A DNA stretch of 45,048 nucleotides from Ectocarpus siliculosus (taxonomy: Eukaryota > Sar > Phaeophyceae > Ectocarpales > Ectocarpaceae). A model generated the notes under the pieces. That model was not told the DNA's origin. It saw nothing but the letters and a program-made list of their open reading frames with translations, and made no database searches. The position numbers were made by a program, and so were the translations under genes. The DNA lies in assembly GCA_000310025.1 (NCBI GenBank), contig FN649728.1, forward strand, positions 2,397,299 to 2,442,346, read 5' to 3'. Shown one piece after another: positions 21,709-32,961 of this stretch. Each line of letters opens with the position of its first letter. The stretch's first letter is position 1.

Positions 21709-22892
21709 CTGAGTGCGCAACTGACTACATAACAAACTACGTCAGTAGTTAAAGACAGAGATCCACCACGAGAAACTGTGCGAATGAACCCCCAGAACAA
21801 TCTAAGGCAGATTGGTCAGCAAGTGCCCATCGCGACATTAGAATGCACACGCCGCGCCGATCATCTTACCCGACCACAAGAGAGACAAGTACACAAGCAC
21901 ACGTATGAAGCAACATGCAGACAACACATCTGTCCCGGGCACAATCAACTTCGATTATCTTGAGTCTCGTTAGCATGATTGAAGGACCGAGCAAACGACT
22001 CCCCAAACGTACGTGTCGTCGCGTGCCGGGTGGTATGGTATTCCACGAGCTGTGAACGAACCGATCACCAACCATATTGTCCTTGGACAAACAGCCCGCA
22101 GCATCCTCGCACGTAGCCCGCCCGCAAGCCCACGCGAAATGTGATACCTACATTGCAGTGCATGTGCCCCCACCATTCCGGAAGCCAACAATCATTGTCG
22201 GCGTATGTTGCTACCGGAGATGAACTATCGTCAAACCAACTGCAGTTTTTCCCAGCACATGCTGCTTGTATTCCTCTCTTTCTCACTGCTCCCGTCCAAC
22301 AAACACATCACACACGCGGTGCAGATGCGTAAAACACACCATTCCTTTGTACTGCCAAGCCAAAATGCTCCGGCCGATGTGTCGACAAACAACTACTATC
22401 CAAGCGTGTCGAAACTCAATCTATCTTCCAGGTGCGCTCTTGCCTGGTCGTTGTCGTTCGGGCGAAAATTCCACGATAGTAGTGGAAGACGAAACCCAAA
22501 GATTGCGCGAGCTAAGTATACACTCAAATCGTTTGTCCCCCACTCCACCCCGGTCTCCGTGACCAACCAATCGCTTTTTGTGTGCATTAAGAGGGCACAG
22601 CAAACCGCTTCCTGAAAACATACAATACAGGAAAAATTCAACCTCCCCTAGCTTATTCCACGTCTGCGATGTGTTTCGCAACTCCCGACCTCTACCACAG
22701 CCTGGTCCCCGAGCCATCGCCTGCTTCAATTTCCAAGGCGTTCCATCCCGAGATAGTCCATTGCAGTAGGAAGGACTGACAAACAAATCTACATCCCGAT
22801 CAATCACCACTTGCGCAGCCGGTGACAATAGTTTCCTCGCGGATAGCTCGCTAGCCAACGTGGATGCCGAAGCGACCCACAAACCACCGCAG
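21709..22892. other. No firm gene
   Basis: A minus frame at 22640-22882 (LASELSARKLLSPAAQVVID, RDVDLFVSPSYCNGLSRDG) looks partly coding but could not be joined to neighbours. 21710-22400 is featureless apart from short frames. Confidence 0.3.
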
Positions 22893-23354
22893 TCAAGCTA
22901 GGAGCAGCAGCCAATTGTCCGAGTACAGTAATTTCTGAAGCATCAACGCCCGTTTCTCCAACCCTGCTCCCCTCGTCGATCGTGATCCAGGCACCCAAAG
23001 CTCGCGTCGCTCTAACCGTTGCCGAAGTCCGAGTAGCGCTGGACCACCAACAGGGCTGGAGGGGGGGCCGTCCCCTGCCGTGACTGTGGGCGAGGCCTGG
23101 ACGCTGCTGGCGGCATGGGCTGCGGGATGGGAGGAGGCGGCGGCGGGGCCGTTCTCTGTTTCTTCTGTCTTTGCTGCGGCGGCAAAGTGCCTTGACTGTC
23201 CGCCAGCTGCTGCGGAAGAATCCTCTTCGGCTTCTGAGCCTGTTGCTTTATCGCCGTCGCGACCACCGGCCTGTGGAGTCTCGCAGGTGTTTGCTGTCAC
23301 GCGGGAGGCCGTGGTGGGTGATCCAGGGGGGGAGTGGGGGGTACTCAGTGTCAT
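22893..23354 (-). CDS. Low-complexity open frame, possible exon or small gene
   Basis: From ATG 23354 a 153-residue frame reads MTLSTPHSPPGSPTTAS, then an acidic and Ala/Pro-rich middle (GSEAEEDSSAAAGG), then a charged tail (LGLRQRLERRELWVPG, GLEKRALMLQKLLYSDNW) to a TGA. An overlapping minus frame is proline/glutamine-rich, so the choice of frame rests on the better-looking tail and full length. It may instead be an internal exon of a longer gene whose upstream part lies near 23.6-24.0 kb. No function can be given. Confidence 0.35.
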   Translation of the reverse strand: MTLSTPHSPPGSPTTASRVTANTCETPQAGGRDGDKATGSEAEEDSSAAAGGQSRHFAAAAKTEETENGPAAASSHPAAHAASSVQASPTVTAGDGPPSSPVGGPALLGLRQRLERRELWVPGSRSTRGAGLEKRALMLQKLLYSDNWLLLLA

Positions 23355-24016
23355 GCAGCATCACCACAGGCGCTAGGCTGTATTTGGAGCGGGATTAGGA
23401 AAGTCGACGGTTGTTGCGGGCGGAATGCAATGGCCTCGCGAGGCTCCGACCACTAGGGGAGGAGAGGCCAACAGTGGAGACATTCGCAGCGGTACCGCCT
23501 TCGTCACAGTTTTTGGTCACTGAAGCGTCAGCCAGGCCACCACTACATCAAGCAGGGTCTCAACGGCGATAAATCGAGTGCACTTATTCAGGTTGCTCGT
23601 CTCGAAATTCCGATGGTGTCTGGAAGACAGCCATCAAACAGCTGTTGCGACGCAGAGGGAAAATCCACGGCTTGTAGGTATAGGATCGCGAGGAGGATAC
23701 GAAAGAACGCGAGTGAGTACATTTTGTGGCCTTCCGCTACAAAGTTCAAGTTAAATCCGATACAGTGGTTGCTGATGCTGCTGTTGTGGATGTACTTGAC
23801 GTGTTCTCATACCTCTGGGTGGTTCTTCCTGTGGGCCATCAGTTCCTCCATTCTGCTCATGCCACGACCCGGAAAACCCAGGGAGGCGTGTGTTCGAGGT
23901 AGGGGAGGAAGGTGACGGAGTAGTTTGAGAAACAACGGCTTCGTTTGATGACAAGGCTTCCCTCTGATGACATGTTTCGTAGAAGCGCGCGGGGTATGTG
24001 TTCACCACGCCCCCGC

Positions 24017-25163
24017 TCAGTGCGCCGATTGGCAGAACACCCGGCAACCAGCTGCATTCCCGAAGGAAAACGATCTGCAACGCAGAAACATGCCGTTGAT
24101 AGGGCAGATTTTGGAGGCTAACGGGTTCCTACATTCGCCTGAAAAGAGAAGCACCGCAGACAAAAACACAGCTAAAGCAAGATTAGCCAAAGGATCACAA
24201 AGCACACGATGGTCCCCTCACGTTTTAGACGCGTACTCGCAGCCGGGGGCGCGGCAGTGGTAGTGCTCCGTCTTGCTCTGACCGTCCGCGGAGACGAATC
24301 GGCACTGGGAGCTGATTCGGCAGGACCCGCGTCTGCCCGTGACCTTCTCGTAACCGTCCCTGATTGACGGGTCGGGAATAAGGTGGATGAGGTGGTTCAG
24401 TTGGTTCGTCTCGTCTAGATATGTTGGCATCGTGTTGGCGGGAGGGATGATTCCGAATTCCCTCCGTGCCGAACCTCAGCATCCGCGTTGTCTCCACACA
24501 AACCTGTTTGTGGTTGCCAAGCCACCGCCCTCATATCGAACAGGTTGCGACGCTATCTGATCTGCTATCCAGCAAGTCTCCTTTCGTCTTGCTCGTGATT
24601 GCTCTTTGTTGGTGTTCAAATTTAAAAATGTTGGCACATGCGGCGGTCTTGAGCTCGCACTTACCGAGGAATGATAGGACCAATCGTCCCGGTCTTGTGG
24701 CCGTTCGAATCTCTGCAGGGGATATCGGGTGTAGGGCACGGAGGCGACACGGAGCATCAGGAGGACGGGAATAGAGGTTACGGGGGCGTCGTTTTGGAAG
24801 AAACGATCTACGACATGAGTACCTCCAGAGGGCAAGCGCCCAACCGCCGAATACGTAATATGTTCATGCCTCGGAGTGCCTGCAGGTTGCAGGAAATAAA
24901 ACGTGCCCCTACAACTGCCACCAACACCAATGACACCCCCCATAACCAGTTCGTTTTACCCGGAGAGTACAGCCGCAAGTGCAGGATAGAAGCAAAAGCA
25001 TCCGGCCACAGCAGAACAGCCTGTTTGGCATTCGGCGACAATCTCCACGGGAAGAAAACAGAAAACCTAGATTTGGTCGTTCACCTCGGTCCCGAGCGCC
25101 TACAGATGCTGAAGTGGCAGGTGGCGCCAACTCTGCTGCACTGGAAGCATCCCTCTTTGCCAT
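24017..25163 (-). CDS. Small Cys/His-rich protein, four exons (145 residues)
   Basis: Exons run right to left: 25163-25085 (MAKRDASSAAELAPPATSAS), 24712-24665, 24474-24222 and 24074-24017 (TGA). All junctions are in phase and the total is 438 bases. Donors are CGAG|GTGAAC, CTCG|GTAAGT and AAAC|GTGAGG; acceptors are CCCTGCAG, GATGCTGAG (weak) and GCGTTGCAG. Exon 3 reads MPTYLDETNQLNHLIHLIPD, PSIRDGYEKVTGRRGSCRIS, then SQCRFVSADGQSK and EHYHCRAPGCEYASK. Together with the tail GCRVFCQSAH this gives pairs C-x5-C, H-x-H-C-x4-C and C-x3-C-x3-H, which could bind one or two zinc ions. It does not match a zinc-finger class I can name. Nuclear or nucleic-acid roles are only a possibility. An alternative last exon in another frame exists further left (24080-23860). 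Confidence 0.58.
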
Positions 25164-25902
25164 CGCACCTTACCTGCTTGTTCAAGAGGGAGGCAGCTAT
25201 CAGATGAGGGAGGGAAACAAAATTTGTGGGAGTTTAATGTGCCGATCGATACAATCGAAAGAGGACCACACGGATCCCCGCCCCACCCGCATTTGGGTGA
25301 GAGCTATATCCCTTTTCTTTCTTGATTCCTGGTGCGTCGAAGATTCGAAACGTTTACACCGACTCTCGAGCCAAGATATATCAATTGGCGCAAAGTGTGC
25401 ACGACAAGTCTACCCCCCCCGGTCAGATATCCCAGATATGTCATTTGCATAACGAAGGTCGGGCATGTACGTGAGTATCGTGAATCGCCTCCCGGCGTAC
25501 GTACGTCAACCATGTTCACGTTCGTGGACATGTTCATGTACATTGTTTGACGAACAACCTTTCTGTAACGTAATTCTCCAGAAGGCCGGAAGCACTATGA
25601 TTGGGCAAACTGTATTCGGTAGTTTTCTCGTTTTGTGGGGTCACTGAACCTTTTTGCTCGTGCACCGATCGCACGCTTTGCGCAGCTGCGACCATACGGG
25701 CTTCTTAGTCTTCTTGCGCGACGGCCTCCGAGGGCGGCCTGATAGATGGTCGTTACGTTTCGGCCGGTGGGGAGTAGAAGGAGTAAGACAGACGACACCA
25801 AATACATCAAAAACATATGATTCCTCTTCTCAAACTTGTAAGAGGATATAAAGTTTTGACCAAGAAGATGAGCAACTTGACCGCGTCCGACGACATTATT
25901 AC
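25164..25902. other. Spacer between two minus-strand genes
   Basis: Should contain the promoter of the gene starting at 25163 and the 3' end of the gene to its right. A minus frame at 25600-25810 is basic (GRRARRLRSPYGRS) and might be a last exon. No sites are assigned. Confidence 0.3.
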
Positions 25903-26299
25903 CGCGGGCATCTCAACGAAAGAGAAAGGGTGCCAAAGCAAAGAAGTTCTTCTTGATGCAAGTTCTGCATACGCTAACATCAACAGCACCGTGAAGACAG
26001 GCGTCGTGTATTGGACCGGGGAATAGTACACAGTGCAGGGATGGGATAGTACGCCCTTGATCAACAGTGGTTCTCGAAGGAAGCGGACTCACTCTTGCTG
26101 ATGATAATGCCGACGGTGGTACTCTTGTTGATGATGCGGCCTCCACCGAGGCCGCTTGCTTCACCCTGCGCGGCGAACTCATCTTCGTCGTCCTGAGTTT
26201 TCAGCAGGAAGAGGCGGGCAAGATGATTCCGAGTAGATTTAGTGTATTCGGTGTCAGCGTTCAGCATTCCCTCGTAGTCGTCATACGGCTTGAATGAAA
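25903..26299 (-). CDS. Probable 3' exons of the zinc-cluster gene, or a small separate gene
   Basis: Exon 26299-26093 reads SFKPYDDYEGMLNADTEYTK, STRNHLARLFLLKTQDDEDE, FAAQGEASGLGGGRIINKS and TVGIIISK, then a strong AAGA|GTGAGT donor. It joins in phase to 25973-25903 (YAELASRRTSLLWHPFSFVE, donor GCG|GTAATA) or reads on to a stop at 25807. The composition is clearly coding. Its 5' phase does not fit the preceding large exon (ends 26493 in phase 0): a small missing exon, an indel in the sequence, or a separate gene would explain this. An alternative exon after the excellent acceptor CTGCTTTAG (26347) gives a short tail ending at TGA in the same DNA. No family is recognised. Confidence 0.55.
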
Positions 26300-26492
26300 C
26301 TGCTTACGGAAGTGTGCATGATAAACGCAAATGGTATTTTTTCCGCCTAAAGCAGAGAAGGAGCGGGAGGAGTATAACTCTCAGCCTTTATCGAAACTGA
26401 AAGCATCGTATTAGATTGAGCCACTCGTCTACTGGGTTCGTCATCCCTGCCATCGTTTCGTATAGAGAAGAAAATACGTATATCTCCCTCAC

Positions 26493-29400
26493 CTCTTCAT
26501 CCTCGTCATTTCCATCCTCCCCGTCGTTTCCTTCCTCTTCATCCTGGCTACCCCACCCTTCCGCTTCCATGTTGTCGCCACGGTCTCCCCCCCCCCTCGC
26601 CATCTCTCGCCGGGGCCCATCTTCACGGCCATCACCTTCCCCTCCGCTGATGTCGCCGTCGCTGCTGGCTTCGCTGCTGCTACCGCTGCTACCGCCGCCG
26701 CTGCTTCTGCTGTTGCCACCGCTGGAGCCACCGGCACCGAGACTGTGCTTGATACCGTCTTCATCACCACCCACCCTCCCGTTGCGATCCCTAGCATCAC
26801 CACCGTCGTCGTCTGAACCCTGTTCCCGGCGGGCCTGGTAGGACCCTGAGTAACCGGTTGCATGCCGTCTATCATTGCTCTCCTCCTCCCCAGCGGTGGC
26901 AGAGGTAGCGGCCGCAGGGGAGGCTTCTAGGCTGTACCCGTCAAGCCCTCCGATCCCTCCAAAATGCCCTATCCCGAACAGTGTCCCGTCTCGTATTTTA
27001 TGCTGCAGCAGGTCGCTCTCCGTCGGGGCGCCCTTGGCGGTTTCGTCCTCGGTTCTGCCTTCGTCTCGATTTTTCTCCTCGACTTTCCCGACGAGGGTGG
27101 CCTTGCTTTGGTTTGCGTTGACTCTGTGCTGCTGTTGGCCTCCACCGTGAGGGATCGGTTGCTGCTGGTGTCGATACATTGTCGGGAACAAAATCTCGTT
27201 TCGCCCATCGCCCCGGTTTATTACCTCCTCTCCTTTCTCGTCGGGTAGGCCGGAAGCGGCTGGGACCGCCTGTAGAGTTTCATTTCCGTTGATTGTTTAA
27301 AAGGCATACCGTGCAGCCACAGCAACAACAGAACACCATGTAGTATACCCTATAGGCCGGAACATGTCGCTGTTTGTGCTCGGAGATGCACTAACGGTTT
27401 GGTTGGACTTGTGATCTTTTTTGTGGGGGTAGTTGTGGCGAAATTCGCTCCTTGTTCAGTGTGGCTCATGGTACAGCAAACCAGGAGGATACTAGGGGAT
27501 ATGTTGTTCCTTGTTGCGTCTTGGGTGTCTTACTGGTGGACACGAATTCGCGTAAACGTGCAGGATGCGGACGAGGATAGAATGGGGGTTTGTAAGGAAG
27601 CGAATTGTTTTGAGTTGTCCCATAGGAGAACGGGGTAGGAAATGCGTCACGGTCCCGTTCTGGCTATATCTGGCCATACCGAAAGCACTTCTTGGCGGTA
27701 AGTCAGTAGACCTATGTGCATAGGGTATCTCTTTTTGCTGGGGAGCGTACGGCAGTGCCGCTGTACAACTGATACACACACACCTGCCGTTGTCCCGGTT
27801 GTGCTTGTGGAGGACTTCCCTGCAGCTGCCGCGAAGTCGGGTCTCTCTGCTCCTGTCCTTGCTTCCCCCCAGCGAACGTCGTGATGCAGTTCTCACTCGC
27901 CCCTTTTTGTCCCAAACTGCCTCCATCGGCCTCGTAGTCATCCCTGTCAAGGTGATTCCCTCCAGCCAGTGATGACTCCGCCTCCACGAAGCCAGGTCCG
28001 GACCCACTATCTAGCGGAGAGACCACCGCCCCTGCACCGGCGCGCCCCCTACGTTTTCCGTGTCCTCCTCTGCCTCGACCGCGACCCCGCAACCCGCCCC
28101 CAGCGGCACCCCTCGAGATTCCTCGTGACGCTCCGCGCACAGCGGGGCTGCTAGCACGCAGGGGGCCTCGCAACGAGAAGGCACCGCGGGAAGATTGTGG
28201 TGTTGTCGATTCGCCGCTACGGGGCGAGAGGGGGGCTGATGACGCCGGTGATGAAGTGGCTGGTGCGACGCCAGCAAGCGAGGAGGACGCGAGCTCTACG
28301 CCATGAGACGGTGCAAAGACTGACGATGGGGTGCTCCTGCTCGACCGCGCTGAACCGTAACCTTGGGGTGGGGATGTTCCGCCGCGTGACGAAACTGCGC
28401 CTCCCGGTGACGATGAAGGTGTTGGGTCACCAATCCCAACGGCACCCCGAGGACCAGCGCCATCACCACCATCACCGACACCAGTAACGGCATACTCTCC
28501 TTTTCCTCCTCTACCTACTCGTCCTCCCCTCCACCCTCTTCCTCCTCTTGCCCCTCTCCACCCTCGGCTTCCTCGGACTCCTCGTCCTCCGTTGGGGGGA
28601 GCTCCGTCGTAGGCAGCGAACGGTCGCGACAATCCGGGGGGTGGCCCTGGTCTTCCGGACGGGCCTTCAGTGCCGCCATCTCCGGCTAGGCTTCCGATGA
28701 CAGTCGAAGGAGGAGTTGAGATGATGCCACCCTCACGGAAAGCCGTCATGTTACGGCCGGTCTTGTTGCGCGTTGACGGGACAGGGAGCTGGTGTGTGCA
28801 TGACGGGGTGGAAGCGAGATTGCACGGGGGAGGAGGTGGAGATACCCACGTTGTGAGCATGTCGCGGGTGGAGAGCTCCGTCCAAGGGGCGCGGCATTTC
28901 TTGCATCTAAACGAGTACATCTGGCAGAGGGGAAGACATTTCCTCCTACAAAGGTTGTGCAAACTGAAATGGGGTCTATGTGCCCCATGAAAGCCACTTA
29001 GAAGGACAACGTTCTCCGCCGGAAGGGAGCTACGGTGGGTCTGTCTGTCACCTTCGCGGGTTTGGGAAGTTTACTCTTTTTCTGAGACAGACTGAACTCG
29101 CAGGGCACGCCCTTCCTCCTGCAGCTCAAGCAAGGCTTGGTTCCATCGCACTTGGTCTGCGGCCAGAGTTAAAAAAGGAACAAGACACGGATTAGAGCCC
29201 TAGAGCATACGTGTGTGCGTTCGTGCGTAGGTGCCTGCATGTGCTAACTGAACCGCCTACGGTCAAGCACACCCAAGCACTCCTAGACGGTTGCAGAAAT
29301 CAACCAGCAACTGCTTTTTATCAAATGACAAAGGGTGAGTTCTAATACGGGCTCCGTGACGTCTGGAAGAGGGATACAATATGAGGAAGAGGAGCAGCAG

Positions 29401-31354
29401 CAGTGAAGAAGGAGTGCCCACCTTTTTCATTGCGCACTCGTTACAGGCTGTCCGCAGCACCACTTGACGCCCCGGGACAACGTTTTCAGGGGGGGCATGA
29501 AGACACGGATGTAGACATGCGGGGAGAATGATTTCGAGTGAGACCAAGCGTCGTCATTTGAACGCCAAACAACAAGCGTACCGCCATCACGGTGGGAGGG
29601 ACGGGGTGGCACACCTATGGAGTACCGCCAGCATTGATTGGTCGTGGCCTAAGGCAAGGCAAAGTGTCCCTCGCCACTACACTGAGCAACCGGCGGGAGA
29701 AGTCGGAGGCAGCTCGAGAAAACTGCGAGAAGCGTGGTCCTTTTCACGAATAAAAATACCGAAGTACTTTGTTCAAACATGCCTTCCGTAGAGTACCTAA
29801 TGTAGTGTACGTCCAAGTTCTAAAGTAACACTATTTTTGCCACCATCCGAGTCGCTTGTCTATCCATATTTATGAGACCCCGACCTACAGAATGCCTTTC
29901 TCACCAGCGCTAGGCAACCGGCGTGGTGGCTGTTTCCCAGGCGCAACCCTGGCAGCTATACTCCCGATTCTGTCTTCATGTCTCTCTCCCTCCCCTTCAG
30001 AGCTCCCGTTGCCGCTCTCCCCACAACCGCGACCAGCACCATCCACTGCGTCCACAACAAGGCTACCGCCACCGCTTTGGGTGCTAGAACCGTCAATGGT
30101 ACCATAGGAACCGCCGCCAGCAAGACCTCCGCCCAGATATCCCACAACGGCAGGGAAACGACTGGAGCCGCGGCCATCTACCAAACGACCGTTGCAGGTT
30201 TTGTCGAACCCTCCAAGTGCACCATAGCCGTCGGTGTTGTCGGTGGCTTGTCGCTGCTGCTGTGCTACTAATGGAACCATCAGCTTTTTTGCACCGCCCG
30301 CTGCAGTAGCAGAAGTCGGGGATCGACGAAGCATTCTGCTGGTCAGCTCGGACTGGCTCAGGTCAGCGAGATCCGACGACGACCCTGACGAAAGTGGAGT
30401 TGACGGTGCCATCGCAAAGAAGGAAGAGCTGTCCAGTGAAGCTAAAGATGTAGCTTGCCCTCCTTGGAGCGAGTCCTTGGTCCTGATTTCCCCCTGTTGC
30501 AGCCCTGCAGCCGTGCATGGCGCCGTCCCATCTGGCTGACTCCTATGCTCAACTAACGTTGATCCAACTTCGGCAGGTCTTGTAGTCATGTACAACGGAC
30601 GCTCAGGAGGGGACGGGCCAAAGATATTATTGTGCGGCTCGAAGACGGCGGCAGGCGAGAAAACACCACTACCAGCTCCTGCGTGCATTGGAGCCATGAT
30701 TTGTGATGGCTGGCCATAACTTGACGTTGGATAATAACCTACAGGACCGGGCGAGCCAGACGTAGCGGAGGCGAGAGAGTCCTTGCAGGGGCCTTTGGTT
30801 GGAGACAGCCCGGTAGATATCGTGAGAATTCCCGTTGGTGAAGATACGAAAGTAGGCGAGTCGGGACCGATTCCGATCAACGATGAAGGGCGCTCCGAGC
30901 TCTTCCGATCGCTGAAGTCCGTCAACAAAGCATCATGCCTACTCCCTGCCCCATCAAGGCAACTCCCGCTGGTGCTGGTACCATTGGTAATGGTCTGCGG
31001 TGGCGGAAATGGTGCCGGAACAGGCATTGGCGATCTTTCATGTGGATGCTGTTGACTGTTGTTGTTGCCGTCGCCGTCGCTCACGAGCTGGAGAGTTTTG
31101 GAGGCCCCTTCGAGCGGGGCGGGGAATACCTCTTCCATCGGTTGTTTCGGCACGGCAATGAGTAACGGTGGAGTCTTAAAGACCCGTGTACCATCCATTG
31201 CTGTGCGGGAACGAACGTACGAGAGAGCCGCCCTGTGGATCTTTTCGTTGGATATTATGTACGTCGGCTTGTTTCGACGGAACGGAACAACTTTTTGAAA
31301 CCGTAAAAAAAAGGGCGGCGGGATGTTGAAGGCTACTACTCTCTTCCCCCTCAT
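26493..31354 (-). CDS. Zn(II)2Cys6 binuclear-cluster protein with RG-rich and acidic regions
   Basis: Seven exons run right to left and join in phase: 31354-29905, 29462-29422, 29156-29052, 28906-28755, 28690-27784, 27663-27534 and 27259-26493, about 1,184 codons. Exons 2 and 3 meet at ACNECAMKK|TKCDGTKPC and continue LSCRRKGVPCEF. The cysteine spacing is C-x2-C-x6-C-x5-C-x2-C-x6-C (Cys ~490-516), the exact signature of the fungal-type zinc cluster, which binds DNA through two zinc ions. A basic linker follows (SQKKSKLPKPAK). Exon 1 is Ser/Pro/Gly-rich and probably disordered. Exon 5 has two RG-rich blocks (RGSRGWRGARGGRGWRG and RGRGRGRGGHGKRRGR), which often bind RNA or are methylated. Exon 7 ends very acidic (DEEEGNDGEDGNDEDEE). 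The start is ATG 31354 or, more conservatively, ATG 31198 (MDGTRVFKTPP). Regulator of transcription is the likely role, by family only. Confidence 0.8.
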
Positions 31355-32013
31355 TGAATGCATGTGTGTGTGTGCATTCATCACGGTGTTGAAACTTGGG
31401 TATCGGTATACATCAGAGGTTTCTTCAGTTGTGCCATTCTACAATGGTTTCTAATGCTCGCTCTGTACTTTGGGCACCTCAACGAAACTGCTGTGAAATG
31501 TCTCTTCTCTCACGTCATGATGCTGCTGTAACCCTGATGGTCCGAGGAAATATCTGATTTGCCTTTATCTTCGTGCTCATCACGCGTTCACGCACGGCCG
31601 CGGTACCACAGCAGGGTTTTATTTTCGGAGTTTGGTTGTTGCGAGAAGTGGGTGCCGCCGCTGTTTGGTCAGGACACCAAGTACACACGCAATGAGGACA
31701 TGCAACGTACAGAAGAAGACGGAATGAAGACATGCAACATACACTCAATCAATGAAGAAAACGCATGGTGGGTGCTTCGCTGGTACAGAATGCCAGGTGT
31801 TCTTTTTTTTTAAATGGCTGAATTTTGGCGGGAAAGGGGGCGAACGGCTGGGAACTGCTGAGACTGCTGTAGTCCCCCCATTTGTGTTCGAACCAAGCTA
31901 AGCCCCTTGGCCAGCGGCCATCAGCGTGGTGTGCGTGATGGGCGTTGCAGTTGTTATTTGGAGCTTGGTGTCCGTTGTAGGAGAGTCGGGCGCCCTCTCG
32001 CTTTATCTCTGCC
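31355..32013. other. Upstream region of the zinc-cluster gene
   Basis: Presumed promoter of the minus-strand gene. Contains a short (GT)n run at 31364-31374. No exon is recognised. Confidence 0.35.
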
Positions 32014-32092
32014 ATGGCGGCTCCCTTGTCGGGGGCAGCGTCCACAGATCTTTCAAAATCTGTGAAGCTGAATCTCAACACCCGCCGCCGCC

Positions 32093-32135
<43 letters not shown>

Positions 32136-32829
32136 CAACGGCTCTGCCCAACGATGGTGGCGCATGGCTCCTTGCTCGTTCTGTCGCAGCCAGAGGGTTG
32201 CAAGTTCCAACGGGGTGTTTGCATGCTACAAGATGAACGCGCACCATCGCGAGGTTGAGCTGGTCGACGCCGATGGCGCGCGAGATGGCGTCGGGATACT
32301 CTCTGCTCGCTCCGAGCTGCAGAAGAACCACGTCCTGCCCAAACAGGCGGAACGGCTCGGAACCTTTGGAGACTTGGACCCGGACTCGACGCTCAACTCG
32401 GGCGATGGGGTCACGTTCATTGTCAGCTGTGACGAGTGTGCCGGGTTTTCCCTGGGGCTTTGCATCGACAAAGGGCACTGCCAGCAGGTGCGCAACGTGT
32501 CTCGCTTGTTGCATGTACATGCTTCGTGTGACTCTTATCCGTCTCCGTTTTTTTCTCTCTCCGCCTCGGCAAAGATGGTCCGCTTCTTTCTTCCCACGCA
32601 CACGATGACCCCCCCTTTCGTACCTCCCCGGTGTGTGGTGTACGCCGTCGTCCACATGGCATGTACTCTCTTACGGTATTTTAGTTTGCATGCCGGAACG
32701 GCCTTTCTCAATTCAGTGCGATACTTCATTGTTACATTGTTACAAGCAGGCACGGGGCCAACGTTTTTTTTTTTTTTTGTAACCCGCGGCATCACGGACC
32801 TGGATGTAAGGATACGTACATCGGCATGA
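32014..32829. other. GC-rich open region with a CAG tract, coding strand uncertain
   Basis: Both strands are open. The plus strand starts at a well-placed ATG (GCCATGGCGGCT, 32014), runs through poly-Ser, and reads MAPCSFCRSQRVASSNGV, EVELVDADGARDGVG and SCDECAGFSLGLCIDKGHC up to a possible CAG|GTGCGC donor near 32488. The minus strand (32655-32053) runs through poly-Ala and reads FRLFGQDVVLLQLGASREY and DAISRAIGVDQLNLAMVRV. Third-position GC is high on both. I cannot decide which is real; a gene on one of them is likely. Confidence 0.4.
32094..32132. repeat. (CAG)13 tract
   Basis: Thirteen CAG units, imperfectly extended by AGCAAC. Depending on strand and frame it would code poly-Ser, poly-Gln, poly-Ala or poly-Leu. 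Confidence 0.95.
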
Positions 32830-32961
32830 CACGTGCTGGTTTGTCTTGTCCAAAGACGTTTTGCATAGTTCGTTGTCAGACTCTGCCCTCCCTTCTGGAC
32901 CGCGATTCTGGACGCGTTTCTGGCTGTTTTCTGTTTCAAAAACGGTCGGTAGCCGACCTTA

